Assembly: GCA_029261965.1 (NCBI GenBank)
Contig: JAJDAH010000004.1
Span: forward strand, 1-32,643
From: Polyangiaceae bacterium
Lineage (GTDB): Bacteria > Myxococcota_A > Polyangia > Polyangiales > Polyangiaceae
Reading direction: 5' to 3'
DNA length: 32,643 nucleotides
The notes under the pieces are model-generated. The model was not told the DNA's origin, did not search any database, and worked only from the letters and a program-made list of their open reading frames with translations. Of this stretch, positions 7,455 through 16,513 are shown in pieces (position 1 is the stretch's first letter; every line of letters begins with the position of its first letter). The position numbers were made by a program, and so were the translations under genes.

Positions 7455-10400
7455 ATGAGCGATCCGCCTGGCCGCTCCGACCCGCAAAGGCTCGCGGACT
7501 TCGAGATCATTCGGCGTCTGGGCGCCGGCGGCATGGCGGAGGTTTTCCTCGCGAAGAAGCGAGGGGCCGAGGGCACCTACAAGCTCTTGGTCGTCAAGCG
7601 AATCCTCCCGTCGCACGGATCGTCGAGGCGATTTCAGGCGATGTTCGCCGAAGAGGCTCAGCTCGCCACGCGGCTGAATCACCCGAACATCGTTCAGGTT
7701 TACGATTTTCAGGACTATGGCGACGAAGGCCAGCTCCTCAGCATGGAGTACGTCGAAGGGCCCGACCTCCGAAAGATGATGCGCGGGGCCAAGTCGAAGG
7801 GCGTGCGTGTCCCGCCCTACGTCGCCGCCTACATCATTTCCGAAGTCGCCAAGGGCGTTCACTACGCGCACGAACGAAAAGACGAAGGCGGTGCGCCGCT
7901 CGACATCGTGCACCGCGACGTGTCCCCGCAGAACGTGCTCCTGAGCTTCGAGGGGGCGGTGAAGATCGCCGACTTCGGTATCGCGACGGCCAATCTGTTT
8001 CGGGAAGAAGTCGGTGTTCTCAAAGGCAAGACCGGCTACATGTCGCCGGAGCAGGCGCGAGGCGAGCGTGTCGATCGGCGCACCGACATCTACTCGTTGG
8101 GGGTGATGTTCCACGAGCTGCTCGCCGGACGCCCTCTGCACGGCGCCGCCGAGGGTCAAGAGCTGCTGGACGCGGTGCGGTCGGGCGCCGTGGAGCCGCC
8201 GAGCATGTTCGCTCGAGACGTTCCCAACGAGCTCGAGCAAATCGTGATGCGAGCTCTGGCGAAGAACAAGGAGGACCGATACCAGACGGCTCGCGACATG
8301 GCGGGCGCGATCACTCGCACGCTTTTTCAGAAACAGGTGCTGGTCGACTCGCATGTGCTCGAAGGCGTCGTTGGACAGCTCGTCAGTCGCGAGCACACGT
8401 CGCCGGGTGTCGAGAATCCCGAAGCTGGGGACGCGGCCTACGGCGAGGCCAGCGAACGCGCCTCTTCCGTTGGCGGCGACAGCGTCGACGACGGTGAGCG
8501 CGAAGCCACTGGACCCGTGCGTCCGTCCCGGAGGCTTCGGGACCGGGCCGGTCGAGAAGTGCGGCATGTCGCCGTGGTCACCCTGCGCCTGCTCGGGCTG
8601 AGCGAGCTCGAAGAATCCGTCGGGGCAGCGAACTCCGCTCGCTTCGCGGCCCAGCTACGCCTGACTCTCGACGAGATTGCGTTCAAGCGCGGGGCTCGGC
8701 TGACGTGGGAGCACGACAGCCAGGGGCCGAGCGAGGTCGAGAGAAAACTCGGCGCAGCGAGCGCCGTCGTCGGTCTCATGGCGGATCCCGCCCGGGCGGC
8801 GACCGACGCGGCCTGGTTCGCCGTCGACGTGCACGAAGCCATCGCCGGCGCGTGTGATGGCATGACGGTGCAGCTCCGCGCGAGTGTGGGAGTAGTCCGC
8901 GGCATCGCCACCGGCGAACGGGACGAAGCCGGCCACCTCATCAATCATTCGCTCCAGGAGCCCGCCAACTACCTCTCCCAGCTGCTGGGGGATCACGCGC
9001 CCGCGGGTGGAACGTGGGTGGCTGGCGGCCTCTATCGGTTGGTGCGTCGCGATTTCGTCTGGGGGGACGCGCCGAACATCGACATCGAGGACGCCGCCGA
9101 CCGGAAGCTCCCGGCGCAAATGCGCATCTACTCGTTGGTTCGACCGCTGACCCGCGACGAAAAGCTGCAAGCGGTGGCGCTCGCATCCACCGACCTGATT
9201 GGCCGCGACGCGGAGCTCGCGGACTTGCAGGCGGGTTATCACAAGTCGGTTTCGACGGCGGACGGCCAGCTGGGCAAGGTCGTCAGCCGCTTGGTCATCG
9301 GGGAGATGGGCATCGGCAAGAGCGCCGTCGTGAACGCTTTTCTGTCCGAGCTTCCGCCGGATGCTCGGGTCCTTCGGGTCGAGTGTTCTCCTGCGAGGAG
9401 CGACCTGCCGTTTGGCAACGCGGCGCAATGGGTTCGTGAGCTGCTCGAAACCGAGCCGGACGCGCCGGCCGAACAGGTGCGCGCCGAAGTTCAGAACGTC
9501 ATCGGAGATTTCGCGACGGGTCGCAATGGCGAGCAGATGATCGATGCGTTGACGCTGCTGGTCACCGGCAAGGCGGCGGAGTTCGGCGACGAAGCCGACG
9601 TGGCGCTTCATCGGCGGCTCGTGGCGGCCGGGCTCAGGAGGTTTTTTGCCGTTACGGCGGCGGAGCAGCCCTTGGTGGTCGTGGTCGAGAGCGCTCAGTG
9701 GGCGGATAGACCGAGCTCCGAGCTGTTCGCCGCGCTCGTCAGTCGCGGAGATCCCTTGCCGATCATGGCCATCGTCGTGGCGCGACCGAGCGAACGCATC
9801 GAAGGGGCGCTCGAGGGACTCGTCCGAATCGAGATCAAGGGACTGTCGGCGGAAAGTCAGATTCGGCTGCTCCAGGCTCGCCTCGGCGCGAGCGAGGGTG
9901 TGGCGGCCGTTTGCGCGGACCTACTGCCTCGTGCGGCGGGCAACCCGTTTTTTCTCCTCGAGATGGTCGACGCTCTGCTCGAGCGAGGCACGCTCGAAAT
10001 TCGAGAACGAGAAGACGGCACTCACGAGCTCGCCCGCATCGAGCGTCCCGGCGACGCGGCGATGCCGCTGCCGTCGACGCTCGAGCAGTTGATCGCGGAT
10101 CGACTGACCGAGTTGCCCGCCGAGGAGCACGTCATCGTGGACTGGTTGGCAGTGTCCGGGGGACCGCTCAAGATGCAAGCCCTCGAGGCGCTGACCGAGG
10201 AGGAGTGTGAAGAGGCGGTGGCGCGCCTGTGCGCGCGAGGTTTGTGCGACAGCACCGACGACAGCGTCGACGTGCGGCACCCGTTGACGCGCGACGTCGC
10301 TTACATGTCGCTCGACAAGACCGATCTGGCGCGCATGCATCTTCGCCTCGGAGACCACCTGGCCGACACCCGGTTGGCCAGGGGGCTGACGGCGGCCATC

Positions 10401-11930
10401 GTCGGTCGGCACTTTGCCAAAGGGCAGGATCGGAACCGCGCCGCGGACTTCTATCTCGAAGCGGCCCGCGCCGCACGCACGAGCTATCAGACCCAGCTCG
10501 CCACCCGCTACTACCGGCGCGGCGTGGCGTTGCTCGACGAGAAGGACTTCCGCAGCATGGAGGCCCACGAGGCGCTCGAAGCCATCTATCGAGTGCGCGG
10601 TCGGTGGCGCGAAAGAAAGAAGCACCTCGGCGCATTGCGTCGGCTGGCGCGGGTGAGCGGCAAACCGTATTGGGTGGCGACCGCATTGTTGGCGACCGCG
10701 CGCATGAATCTCGACGCCGGACACTTGGCGAAGGGGCTCACGGCAGCGCAGAAGGCCGAGCAGGTCGCTCGCCAAGCGGGCTCCGCGGTTCTGGAAGTGA
10801 GCGCGCAATCGCTCATGGCGGAGATGCTGCGAGATCTCGGTGACATGCAAGGGGCGCTGGCTGCTTGTGACCGAGCGCTCGACTCGGCGGATGACCCGAA
10901 GGTGCCCGCGCGTCTCCGCGCCGAGGTGTTGCGGGCTCGCGGCACGTTGCTGCGTCGGGTGGGCCGGGTGCACGAGGCGGTGGCGGCACATGCCGAGGCC
11001 ATCGGCATTTGTCGAAAAGCGGGGGCGCGGCGTCTCGAAGCTCGCACGAAGAACTCGCTCGCGTACGCGCTGTTCGTGCTCGCGCGGTTCGAGGACGCGA
11101 TTGCGCTGGCCCTCGACGCCATCCGCATCGATCTCGCGATTGGCGGCCGATTTCAGATCGCCAAGACCTTGAGCAACATTGGCCAGTCCTACGCTCGGCT
11201 CGGGGACGTGCCGCGGGCGCTCGCTTACCTCGGTCGAGCCCGCGAGGCCCACGAACGCTACGAAGACCAGGACGCGCGCGCCGATACCGCGCTTTGCACC
11301 GCCGAGGTGCTGCTCGAGGCGGGAGATCTCGACGCCGCCGATACGTTGGTCGGCGACGCGGGCGCGCTGACCGCCGTCACCGGGAGCGCCTACGATTCTG
11401 TTCACGAGAAGATTCTTCGCTCGCTCTTGTGTCGAGGAATGGGGGACTCCGGCGCGGCAGTCATGCACGCGTTCGATGCGCGACAGGCGGCCGAGGCTCA
11501 GGCCTACGTCGCGTTTCATTTCTACGCGATGGCCGCCGAAGCGGCGGCTCGCGTCGACATCGGTGAGCAGCACACGGGCATTTTGCTCGCGACCACCGCG
11601 ATGGGTGCCATCGAGACCGTGCAGGGGTCCGAGTTCGGGCTCGAGACCCGGGCGCTCTGCTGTGAAGCGCTCGAACGCGCAGGCTCGCCTCAGGCGGTCG
11701 AAATGAAGCGGCGCGCCGCGGTCTACGCGCAGGCGATCCACGATTGGGTGCGCGATCCGCACCTCCGTCGGCTCTATCGGCAGAGACCACTCGCGCGGGT
11801 GTTGCTCGACGGTACCGATGGTGGCGAGCTCGATCGGACGAGAGCCGCGAGCACCAATCCCGCAGGCGGCGTGGGCTGGCAGATCGAAAATGTGCTTTCC
11901 GGGGACGGGAAGGGTAGCGTCTCGACGTAG
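7455..11930 (+). CDS. Giant Ser/Thr kinase: kinase, degenerate cyclase-homology, AAA ATPase, TPR (kinase 1)
   Basis: A 1491-residue cytoplasmic-looking signalling protein with no clear membrane segment. The N-terminal Hanks-type kinase (about 15-290) is complete: glycine loop GAGGMAEV, Lys48, HRD at 153-155, Asn160, DFG at 173-175 and SPE at 197-199. Residues about 370-560 align with class III nucleotidyl-cyclase homology domains (HVAVVTLRLLG; later EPANYLSQLLG, AGGTWVAGGLYRLVRRDF), but the first metal-binding Asp position is Arg378, so it is probably non-catalytic. An AAA_16-type ATPase follows, with Walker A GEMGIGKS (616-623) and an atypical Walker B VVVVESAQWAD. The remaining ~600 residues are helical TPR-like repeats. 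The layout matches regulators that gate a kinase by partner binding. The stop overlaps the patatin start by one base (TAGTG), so the two are likely co-translated. Confidence 0.93.
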   Translation: MSDPPGRSDPQRLADFEIIRRLGAGGMAEVFLAKKRGAEGTYKLLVVKRILPSHGSSRRFQAMFAEEAQLATRLNHPNIVQVYDFQDYGDEGQLLSMEYVEGPDLRKMMRGAKSKGVRVPPYVAAYIISEVAKGVHYAHERKDEGGAPLDIVHRDVSPQNVLLSFEGAVKIADFGIATANLFREEVGVLKGKTGYMSPEQARGERVDRRTDIYSLGVMFHELLAGRPLHGAAEGQELLDAVRSGAVEPPSMFARDVPNELEQIVMRALAKNKEDRYQTARDMAGAITRTLFQKQVLVDSHVLEGVVGQLVSREHTSPGVENPEAGDAAYGEASERASSVGGDSVDDGEREATGPVRPSRRLRDRAGREVRHVAVVTLRLLGLSELEESVGAANSARFAAQLRLTLDEIAFKRGARLTWEHDSQGPSEVERKLGAASAVVGLMADPARAATDAAWFAVDVHEAIAGACDGMTVQLRASVGVVRGIATGERDEAGHLINHSLQEPANYLSQLLGDHAPAGGTWVAGGLYRLVRRDFVWGDAPNIDIEDAADRKLPAQMRIYSLVRPLTRDEKLQAVALASTDLIGRDAELADLQAGYHKSVSTADGQLGKVVSRLVIGEMGIGKSAVVNAFLSELPPDARVLRVECSPARSDLPFGNAAQWVRELLETEPDAPAEQVRAEVQNVIGDFATGRNGEQMIDALTLLVTGKAAEFGDEADVALHRRLVAAGLRRFFAVTAAEQPLVVVVESAQWADRPSSELFAALVSRGDPLPIMAIVVARPSERIEGALEGLVRIEIKGLSAESQIRLLQARLGASEGVAAVCADLLPRAAGNPFFLLEMVDALLERGTLEIREREDGTHELARIERPGDAAMPLPSTLEQLIADRLTELPAEEHVIVDWLAVSGGPLKMQALEALTEEECEEAVARLCARGLCDSTDDSVDVRHPLTRDVAYMSLDKTDLARMHLRLGDHLADTRLARGLTAAIVGRHFAKGQDRNRAADFYLEAARAARTSYQTQLATRYYRRGVALLDEKDFRSMEAHEALEAIYRVRGRWRERKKHLGALRRLARVSGKPYWVATALLATARMNLDAGHLAKGLTAAQKAEQVARQAGSAVLEVSAQSLMAEMLRDLGDMQGALAACDRALDSADDPKVPARLRAEVLRARGTLLRRVGRVHEAVAAHAEAIGICRKAGARRLEARTKNSLAYALFVLARFEDAIALALDAIRIDLAIGGRFQIAKTLSNIGQSYARLGDVPRALAYLGRAREAHERYEDQDARADTALCTAEVLLEAGDLDAADTLVGDAGALTAVTGSAYDSVHEKILRSLLCRGMGDSGAAVMHAFDARQAAEAQAYVAFHFYAMAAEAAARVDIGEQHTGILLATTAMGAIETVQGSEFGLETRALCCEALERAGSPQAVEMKRRAAVYAQAIHDWVRDPHLRRLYRQRPLARVLLDGTDGGELDRTRAASTNPAGGVGWQIENVLSGDGKGSVST

Positions 11931-13213
11931 TGACGCGGTCCGCACCCCCCGCACAGCGACGGCTCGCGCTCATCCTTTCCGGCGGTGGAGCGCGTGGCGC
12001 CTACGAAACCGGCGTTCTTTGGTTTCTGTTCGACGAGCTGAAGCGGCTTCGCGGCGCGGTGCCGCGGGTCGACGTGCTGTGCGGTACCAGCGTGGGGGCG
12101 ATCAACAGCGCCTACCTCGCCGCCCACTTGAGCGATCCCGTGCTCGGGGTTCGACGGCTGGTGGACGTCTGGAGCGGGATGAGCCTCGACGCCGTACTCG
12201 GTTTCGGGGTCAAGCACGTCATCGGGCTGCCCCGCATGCTGTTCGGCGGTGGAGACGGCTCGGGTTTGTTCGACGTGACGCCGATGGCCAAGCTCGTACA
12301 GCGCGAGATCCCCTGGCGAGCGATCACGCGGACGATGCGCCAAGGCAAGCTCCGGGCGCTGAGCGTTTCCGCGACGGAGGTTTCCACCGGCAGGACCGTC
12401 ATCTTCATGCAGACCGGCCCGGGCACGGCCCTGCCGACCCGTGCGCCGCCGCGCACATTGATTCGGGCCGACCGCATCGGACCGCACCACGCTCTAGCGT
12501 CTGCGGCCATTCCGCTGCTTTTTCCCCCGGTTCGGGTGGGCAATCAGCTCTACATCGACGGTGGCGTCCGTCAGAACACGCCGATCGCGCCAGCAGTGCG
12601 CTTGGGCGCGACGCACGTCATGGTCGTCGGCACGTCGAAGCTCGTTCGCGGGGTCACCCATCCGACGAGCTCGCACAAGAAGGCGCCGAGCCTGCCGTTC
12701 TTACTGGGCAAGATCATGAATGCGCTTCTTCTGGACCATCTCGACAACGATCTGGGGATGGTGAACCTGCTCAACAACATGATGGCGAGCGGAGTGTCCG
12801 CGTTTGGGCCCGATTTCGTGCCGAAGCTCAATGACGCTGCGGTTCGTCGGGGCGCGCACGAGTTCCGTCCCATTCAAACCCTGGTGCTCCGTCCGACCGA
12901 AGGCATCGGTCACATCGCCGCCGATCACATTCGCCGCGGAAAGATCGCCGGCGGCCCCGTGATCACCAAGCAGCTCCTCAAGGTTCTCGACGTCGGAGCC
13001 TCGGACGATGCCGATCTCGCGAGCTACCTTCTCTTCGACGGTGGCTTCGCCCGTCGCCTCATCGATCTCGGGCGCTCGGACGCTTATGCGCGTCGCGCGG
13101 AAATCATGGATTTTCTTGGCGCCGCCGAAGACGATGCGCCGCCGCCGGTGGAGCCAGAGGACGGTGCGCCGGGTTCCTTCAATTGGTCCATCCCACCGCC
13201 AGCGGTCGGATAG
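11930..13213 (+). CDS. Patatin-like phospholipase
   Basis: A 427-residue Ser-Asp dyad lipid acyl hydrolase. The patatin hallmarks are all present: oxyanion loop SGGGARGAY (residues 17-25), nucleophile elbow GTSVG with Ser54, and the aspartate of DGG at 210-212 (LYIDGGVRQNTPI). There is no signal peptide. The GTG at 11930 is chosen because it overlaps the kinase 1 stop and precedes the fold by only ten residues. The C-terminal 200 residues extend beyond the core and end in a proline-rich tail. Bacterial patatins act on phospholipids, sometimes as effectors; here the tight coupling to a kinase/AAA/TPR protein suggests regulated lipase activity, which is inference. Confidence 0.93.
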   Translation: MTRSAPPAQRRLALILSGGGARGAYETGVLWFLFDELKRLRGAVPRVDVLCGTSVGAINSAYLAAHLSDPVLGVRRLVDVWSGMSLDAVLGFGVKHVIGLPRMLFGGGDGSGLFDVTPMAKLVQREIPWRAITRTMRQGKLRALSVSATEVSTGRTVIFMQTGPGTALPTRAPPRTLIRADRIGPHHALASAAIPLLFPPVRVGNQLYIDGGVRQNTPIAPAVRLGATHVMVVGTSKLVRGVTHPTSSHKKAPSLPFLLGKIMNALLLDHLDNDLGMVNLLNNMMASGVSAFGPDFVPKLNDAAVRRGAHEFRPIQTLVLRPTEGIGHIAADHIRRGKIAGGPVITKQLLKVLDVGASDDADLASYLLFDGGFARRLIDLGRSDAYARRAEIMDFLGAAEDDAPPPVEPEDGAPGSFNWSIPPPAVG

Positions 13214-13232
13214 GCAGCCGGCTGCTGCGAGC

Positions 13233-13547
13233 TCAGCTGCACGCCTGGCCGAGGGCGGCTTGGAGCTCGCTCAGTGCTTTGTTGTCGCTTTTTTTCTTTG
13301 CCAGCTCGATGCCCTGTTCGAGCCAAGGCACGGCGTCGGCGTTGCGATCCTCGTCGATGAGGCATTGTCCGGCCATCAAGTACATCGCGAGATAGTCGGG
13401 GTCTTTCTCCCGCAGTGTCTCGAACGTCTGGAGTGATTCCTCGATCCGGTCCGCGCTCTTGTACTCGAGGGCGAGCGCGTACCACGCGAAGGAATCCGCC
13501 TGATCCGACGAGGTCATCTGCTCGAGCATCGCGAGGCGCTTTTTCAT
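13233..13547 (-). CDS. Small TPR-like protein
   Basis: A 104-residue soluble protein. The stretch ADSFAWYALALEYKSADRIE followed by LQTFETLREKDPDYLAMYLM and a third helical hairpin reads as about two and a half tetratricopeptide repeats, so it probably mediates a protein-protein contact. I take the ATG at 13545-13547 (MKKRLAMLEQM) rather than the one at 13583, because the extra residues are unlike the family. It converges on the patatin gene with a 19-nt gap and diverges from the peroxiredoxin. Partner unknown. Confidence 0.8.
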   Translation of the reverse strand: MKKRLAMLEQMTSSDQADSFAWYALALEYKSADRIEESLQTFETLREKDPDYLAMYLMAGQCLIDEDRNADAVPWLEQGIELAKKKSDNKALSELQAALGQACS

Positions 13548-13685
13548 CGGGGCCCGGATCGTAGCCGACAATCGGAACGCCACTCAACCGCCGCGGCCCA
13601 TTGCGGTGCGCTGCGTCTTGACTCCGGAGCGCCACCGGGGCTTCTCTGTCGTCCCCCATTCACCCGACATACCGATCGAGGCATC

Positions 13686-14171
13686 ATGGCAATCAAGGTT
13701 GGAGATCGAATTCCTTCTGTCACTCTCAAGCGCCTGGGCGCTGATGGCCTGGAGGACGTCAAGACGGACGAGTACTTCAAAGGAAAGAAAGTCGTCGTCT
13801 TTTCGGTTCCTGGCGCCTACACGCCGACCTGCTCGAACACCCACCTTCCCGGTTACGTGCAGGAAGCCGACGCGATCCGCGGCAAGGGCGTCGATGACGT
13901 CGCTTGCTTGTCGGTCAACGATCCCTTCGTGATGAAAGCCTGGGGTGCCGCGCTCGATCCCGATGGGAAAATCGGCTTGCTCCCCGACGGCAACGGCGAG
14001 CTCACCCAGGCGCTCGGGCTCGAGATGGACGGCAGCGGCGCCGGTCTCGGGACTCGCGGCAAGCGTTTCAGCATGGTCGTCGACGACGGCGTGGTGAAGC
14101 AGCTCGAAGTCGAGGAGGACGCTCGGGCCGTCACCGTCAGCGGTGCCGATGTCTGCGTGAAGGGCCTCTGA
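13686..14171 (+). CDS. Prx5-type peroxiredoxin (AhpC/TSA redoxin family)
   Basis: Thiol peroxidase that reduces H2O2 and organic hydroperoxides. The 161-residue protein carries the peroxidatic motif PGAYTPTCS with Cys49. Cys74 lies 25 residues later, the spacing of the plant type-II peroxiredoxin resolving cysteine, and a third cysteine is at 157 near the C-terminus, close to where human Prx5 has its resolver. The reductant (glutaredoxin or thioredoxin) cannot be told; no fused glutaredoxin domain. A GAGG ribosome site lies at 13678-13681 before the ATG. The gene stands alone, divergent from the small TPR gene and convergent with the helicase (7-nt gap). Confidence 0.93.
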   Translation: MAIKVGDRIPSVTLKRLGADGLEDVKTDEYFKGKKVVVFSVPGAYTPTCSNTHLPGYVQEADAIRGKGVDDVACLSVNDPFVMKAWGAALDPDGKIGLLPDGNGELTQALGLEMDGSGAGLGTRGKRFSMVVDDGVVKQLEVEEDARAVTVSGADVCVKGL

Positions 14172-14178
14172 GGGCGCT

Positions 14179-16425
14179 TCAGCTTCGTTCGAGAAAGTCC
14201 GCGCGGACTTTCTTGCTGCCATAGCCTGGGAACTTGGCGACGATCTTCGGGTCGGCGCCGGGCTCCACCTTTTCGACGACGCCTCGGCCGAAGCGCTGGT
14301 GCACCACTCGATCGCCCGGCCGCACGTGGACTCCTTCTTCGTGCATGTCGTCGAACGCGTCGGCATCGACGTACCGTTCGCCAGGTGCGAGCGCGGGTTT
14401 GGAACTCCGGGGCTCGGGCAGCCCGGGCCATCGCCCCGGTCGGGCATACGCCGGTGAGGGCCACCGCCCGGCACCACCCGCGTTTTGGCTCCCCCAAATC
14501 GAACCTTCGCGCTCGACGACGTCTTCGGGCAAGTCCGCGAGGAAACGGCTCGGTTCCAAGTAGCGGGTCTGTCCGAACAGCATGCGCATCGGAGCGTGCG
14601 TGATGAACAATCGCTTTCGGGCTCGGGTGACCGCGACGTAGGCGAGCCGTCGCTCCTCGTCGAGCTCTTCGACCTCTGCGGCGTCGAGCCCCCGGTACGG
14701 GAAGATTTCCTCCTCCATGCCGGTCAAAAAGACCGAGTCGAACTCGAGGCCTTTGGCGCTGTGCACCGTCATGAGCGCCACCTTCGGGTCGTCGGTCATC
14801 GTGTCGACATCGGAAACGAGCGTCACTCTCTCGAGGTATCCACTGATGCTCGGTGTGTCGCCAGCTTCGTCGGCTTCGGCCTCGTATTCGACGATCGAGC
14901 CCACGAGCTCTTTCAAGTTTTCGAGTCGAGCGTCGCTTTCGGCGGTGTCCGCTTCTCGGAGCTGACTCTCGTAGTGCGTCAGCTCGAGGATTTTCTTCGC
15001 AAGCTCGCTCGGCAGCAGTCGAGCCGCGTCTCTGCGCACCGTGTCGAGTAGCTCGAGAAACGCCGAGAGTTTTTTCTTCGCGCCGGTTCCCAGGGTGCCG
15101 CCCCGCACTGCGACGCCGAGCGCGGCGTAGGCATTCGTATCGTTGTCGGCGGCGACCTCGAGCAGCTTCGTCACGGTCTTGCCGCCGATGCCGCGAGCCG
15201 GCACGTTGATGATGCGAAGCAAGTCCGCGTCGCTCGCGGGGTTGTCGACGAGCCGAAGGTAGGCGATCAAGTCCTTGACCTCGGCGCGCTCGAAGAACTT
15301 CATCCCGCCGATGACTTGGTATGGGATGCTCGAGACCCGCATCGCCTCTTCGAGCACACGCGATTGGGCGTGGACTCGATAGAAAATGGCGATCTCGTCC
15401 GGGTTCGTGCCCTCGTCGATGCGTCGCTGGACTTCTTGCGCGACGTACTGTGCTTCGCCTCGTTCGTCGCGCACCGAGCGAACGACGATCTTTTCCCCCG
15501 CTTCGGCCTCGGTCCAGAGCTCTTTCGGCTCGCGCTCGTGCGCTCGGGCGATGATTCCGAGCGCTCCGGACACGATGTTCGCGGTCGAGCGGTAGTTCTG
15601 CTCGAGCTTGATCACCGTGGCATCGGGGAAGTCGCGGCGGAAGCCTCGGATGTTGCGGATGTCGGCGCCGCGCCATCGATAGATCGACTGGTCGTCGTCT
15701 CCGACCACGCAGAGGTTGCGCTCGCGCGCGGCGATGGCGCGCACGAGGCGATACTGAGCTGAGTTGGTGTCTTGGAATTCGTCTACCAATACGTGCCGAA
15801 ACTGGCGCCGGAGCTCTTCTCCGCCGCGACTCTCCGGGTTCTCGGCGATTCGCATCACGTGCACGATCAGATCCTCGAAATCCACCGCGCTCGCCTGCGC
15901 GAGCGCACGTTGATACGCCTCGAAGATCTCGACCGTCGTCTCGTCGAAGTTCGGGGTGATGTCGACCTCGCGAGGTCGGATCCCGTCCCGTTTCTGGGTG
16001 TGAATGCGCGAGAGCACGAGCTTGGGCGGATAGCGCCGGTCGTCGACTTTCATCGCTTTGATGATCCGACTGACCACCGCTTTCTGGTCCGACGTGTCGT
16101 AGATGACGTACTCGCGCTTGAGGTCGACTTCGGCGTGATAGCGTCGAAGGAGTCGGGCGCACGTCGAATGGAAAGTGCCCACCCAGAGATCGCGGGTGAC
16201 CTCTGGTCCCGCGAGCTCTTCGAGCCGCGAGCGCATTTCCCCAGCCGCCTTGTTCGTGAACGTGACGGCCAAGATCCGGTAGGGCGGCACCCGATGCTCC
16301 GCGAGCAGGTTGGCGACTCGGTAGGTAATCACCCGGGTCTTGCCGCTGCCCGCGCCCGCAAACACGAGCAGCGGGCCGTCTACTTTGGCGACGGCTTCGG
16401 CTTGCGGCTCGTTGAGCTCCGGCAC
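14179..16425 (-). CDS. pcrA: UvrD/PcrA-type ATP-dependent DNA helicase
   Basis: Superfamily 1A 3'-5' helicase for nucleotide excision/mismatch repair and clearing of replication blocks. The 748 residues are typical. Visible motifs in order: Q-motif LNEPQAEAV, Walker A FAGAGSGKT, motif II VLVDEFQDTN, motif III GDDDQSIYRWRGAD, motif IV LEQNYRST, motif V MTVHSAKGLEFDSVFL and motif VI RRLAYVAVTRARKRL. The C-terminus is the PcrA/UvrD Tudor-like tail (GDRVVHQRFGRGVVEKV). The start is the GTG at 16423-16425; an in-frame stop lies just upstream. The tail favours PcrA/UvrD over Rep. Confidence 0.95.
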   Translation of the reverse strand: MPELNEPQAEAVAKVDGPLLVFAGAGSGKTRVITYRVANLLAEHRVPPYRILAVTFTNKAAGEMRSRLEELAGPEVTRDLWVGTFHSTCARLLRRYHAEVDLKREYVIYDTSDQKAVVSRIIKAMKVDDRRYPPKLVLSRIHTQKRDGIRPREVDITPNFDETTVEIFEAYQRALAQASAVDFEDLIVHVMRIAENPESRGGEELRRQFRHVLVDEFQDTNSAQYRLVRAIAARERNLCVVGDDDQSIYRWRGADIRNIRGFRRDFPDATVIKLEQNYRSTANIVSGALGIIARAHEREPKELWTEAEAGEKIVVRSVRDERGEAQYVAQEVQRRIDEGTNPDEIAIFYRVHAQSRVLEEAMRVSSIPYQVIGGMKFFERAEVKDLIAYLRLVDNPASDADLLRIINVPARGIGGKTVTKLLEVAADNDTNAYAALGVAVRGGTLGTGAKKKLSAFLELLDTVRRDAARLLPSELAKKILELTHYESQLREADTAESDARLENLKELVGSIVEYEAEADEAGDTPSISGYLERVTLVSDVDTMTDDPKVALMTVHSAKGLEFDSVFLTGMEEEIFPYRGLDAAEVEELDEERRLAYVAVTRARKRLFITHAPMRMLFGQTRYLEPSRFLADLPEDVVEREGSIWGSQNAGGAGRWPSPAYARPGRWPGLPEPRSSKPALAPGERYVDADAFDDMHEEGVHVRPGDRVVHQRFGRGVVEKVEPGADPKIVAKFPGYGSKKVRADFLERS

Positions 16426-16513
16426 CAGGGTGTCCTAGCAACTCGGTCGGGGGGGTCCTATCGTCGGCGCGTCGGGCGGACAAAGGCCCAGATTTGCCGC
16501 AGCCGGACCAACC

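Noticed and set aside
7392-8567. 391-codon open frame on the minus strand
   Set aside because: Antisense to an intact kinase domain with all catalytic motifs.
9921-11954. 677-codon open frame on the minus strand
   Set aside because: Shadow of the TPR part of kinase 1; long antisense frames are common in high-GC DNA.
13853-16483. 876-codon open frame on the minus strand
   Set aside because: Out-of-frame reading of the helicase gene, Arg/Pro-rich, without any motif.
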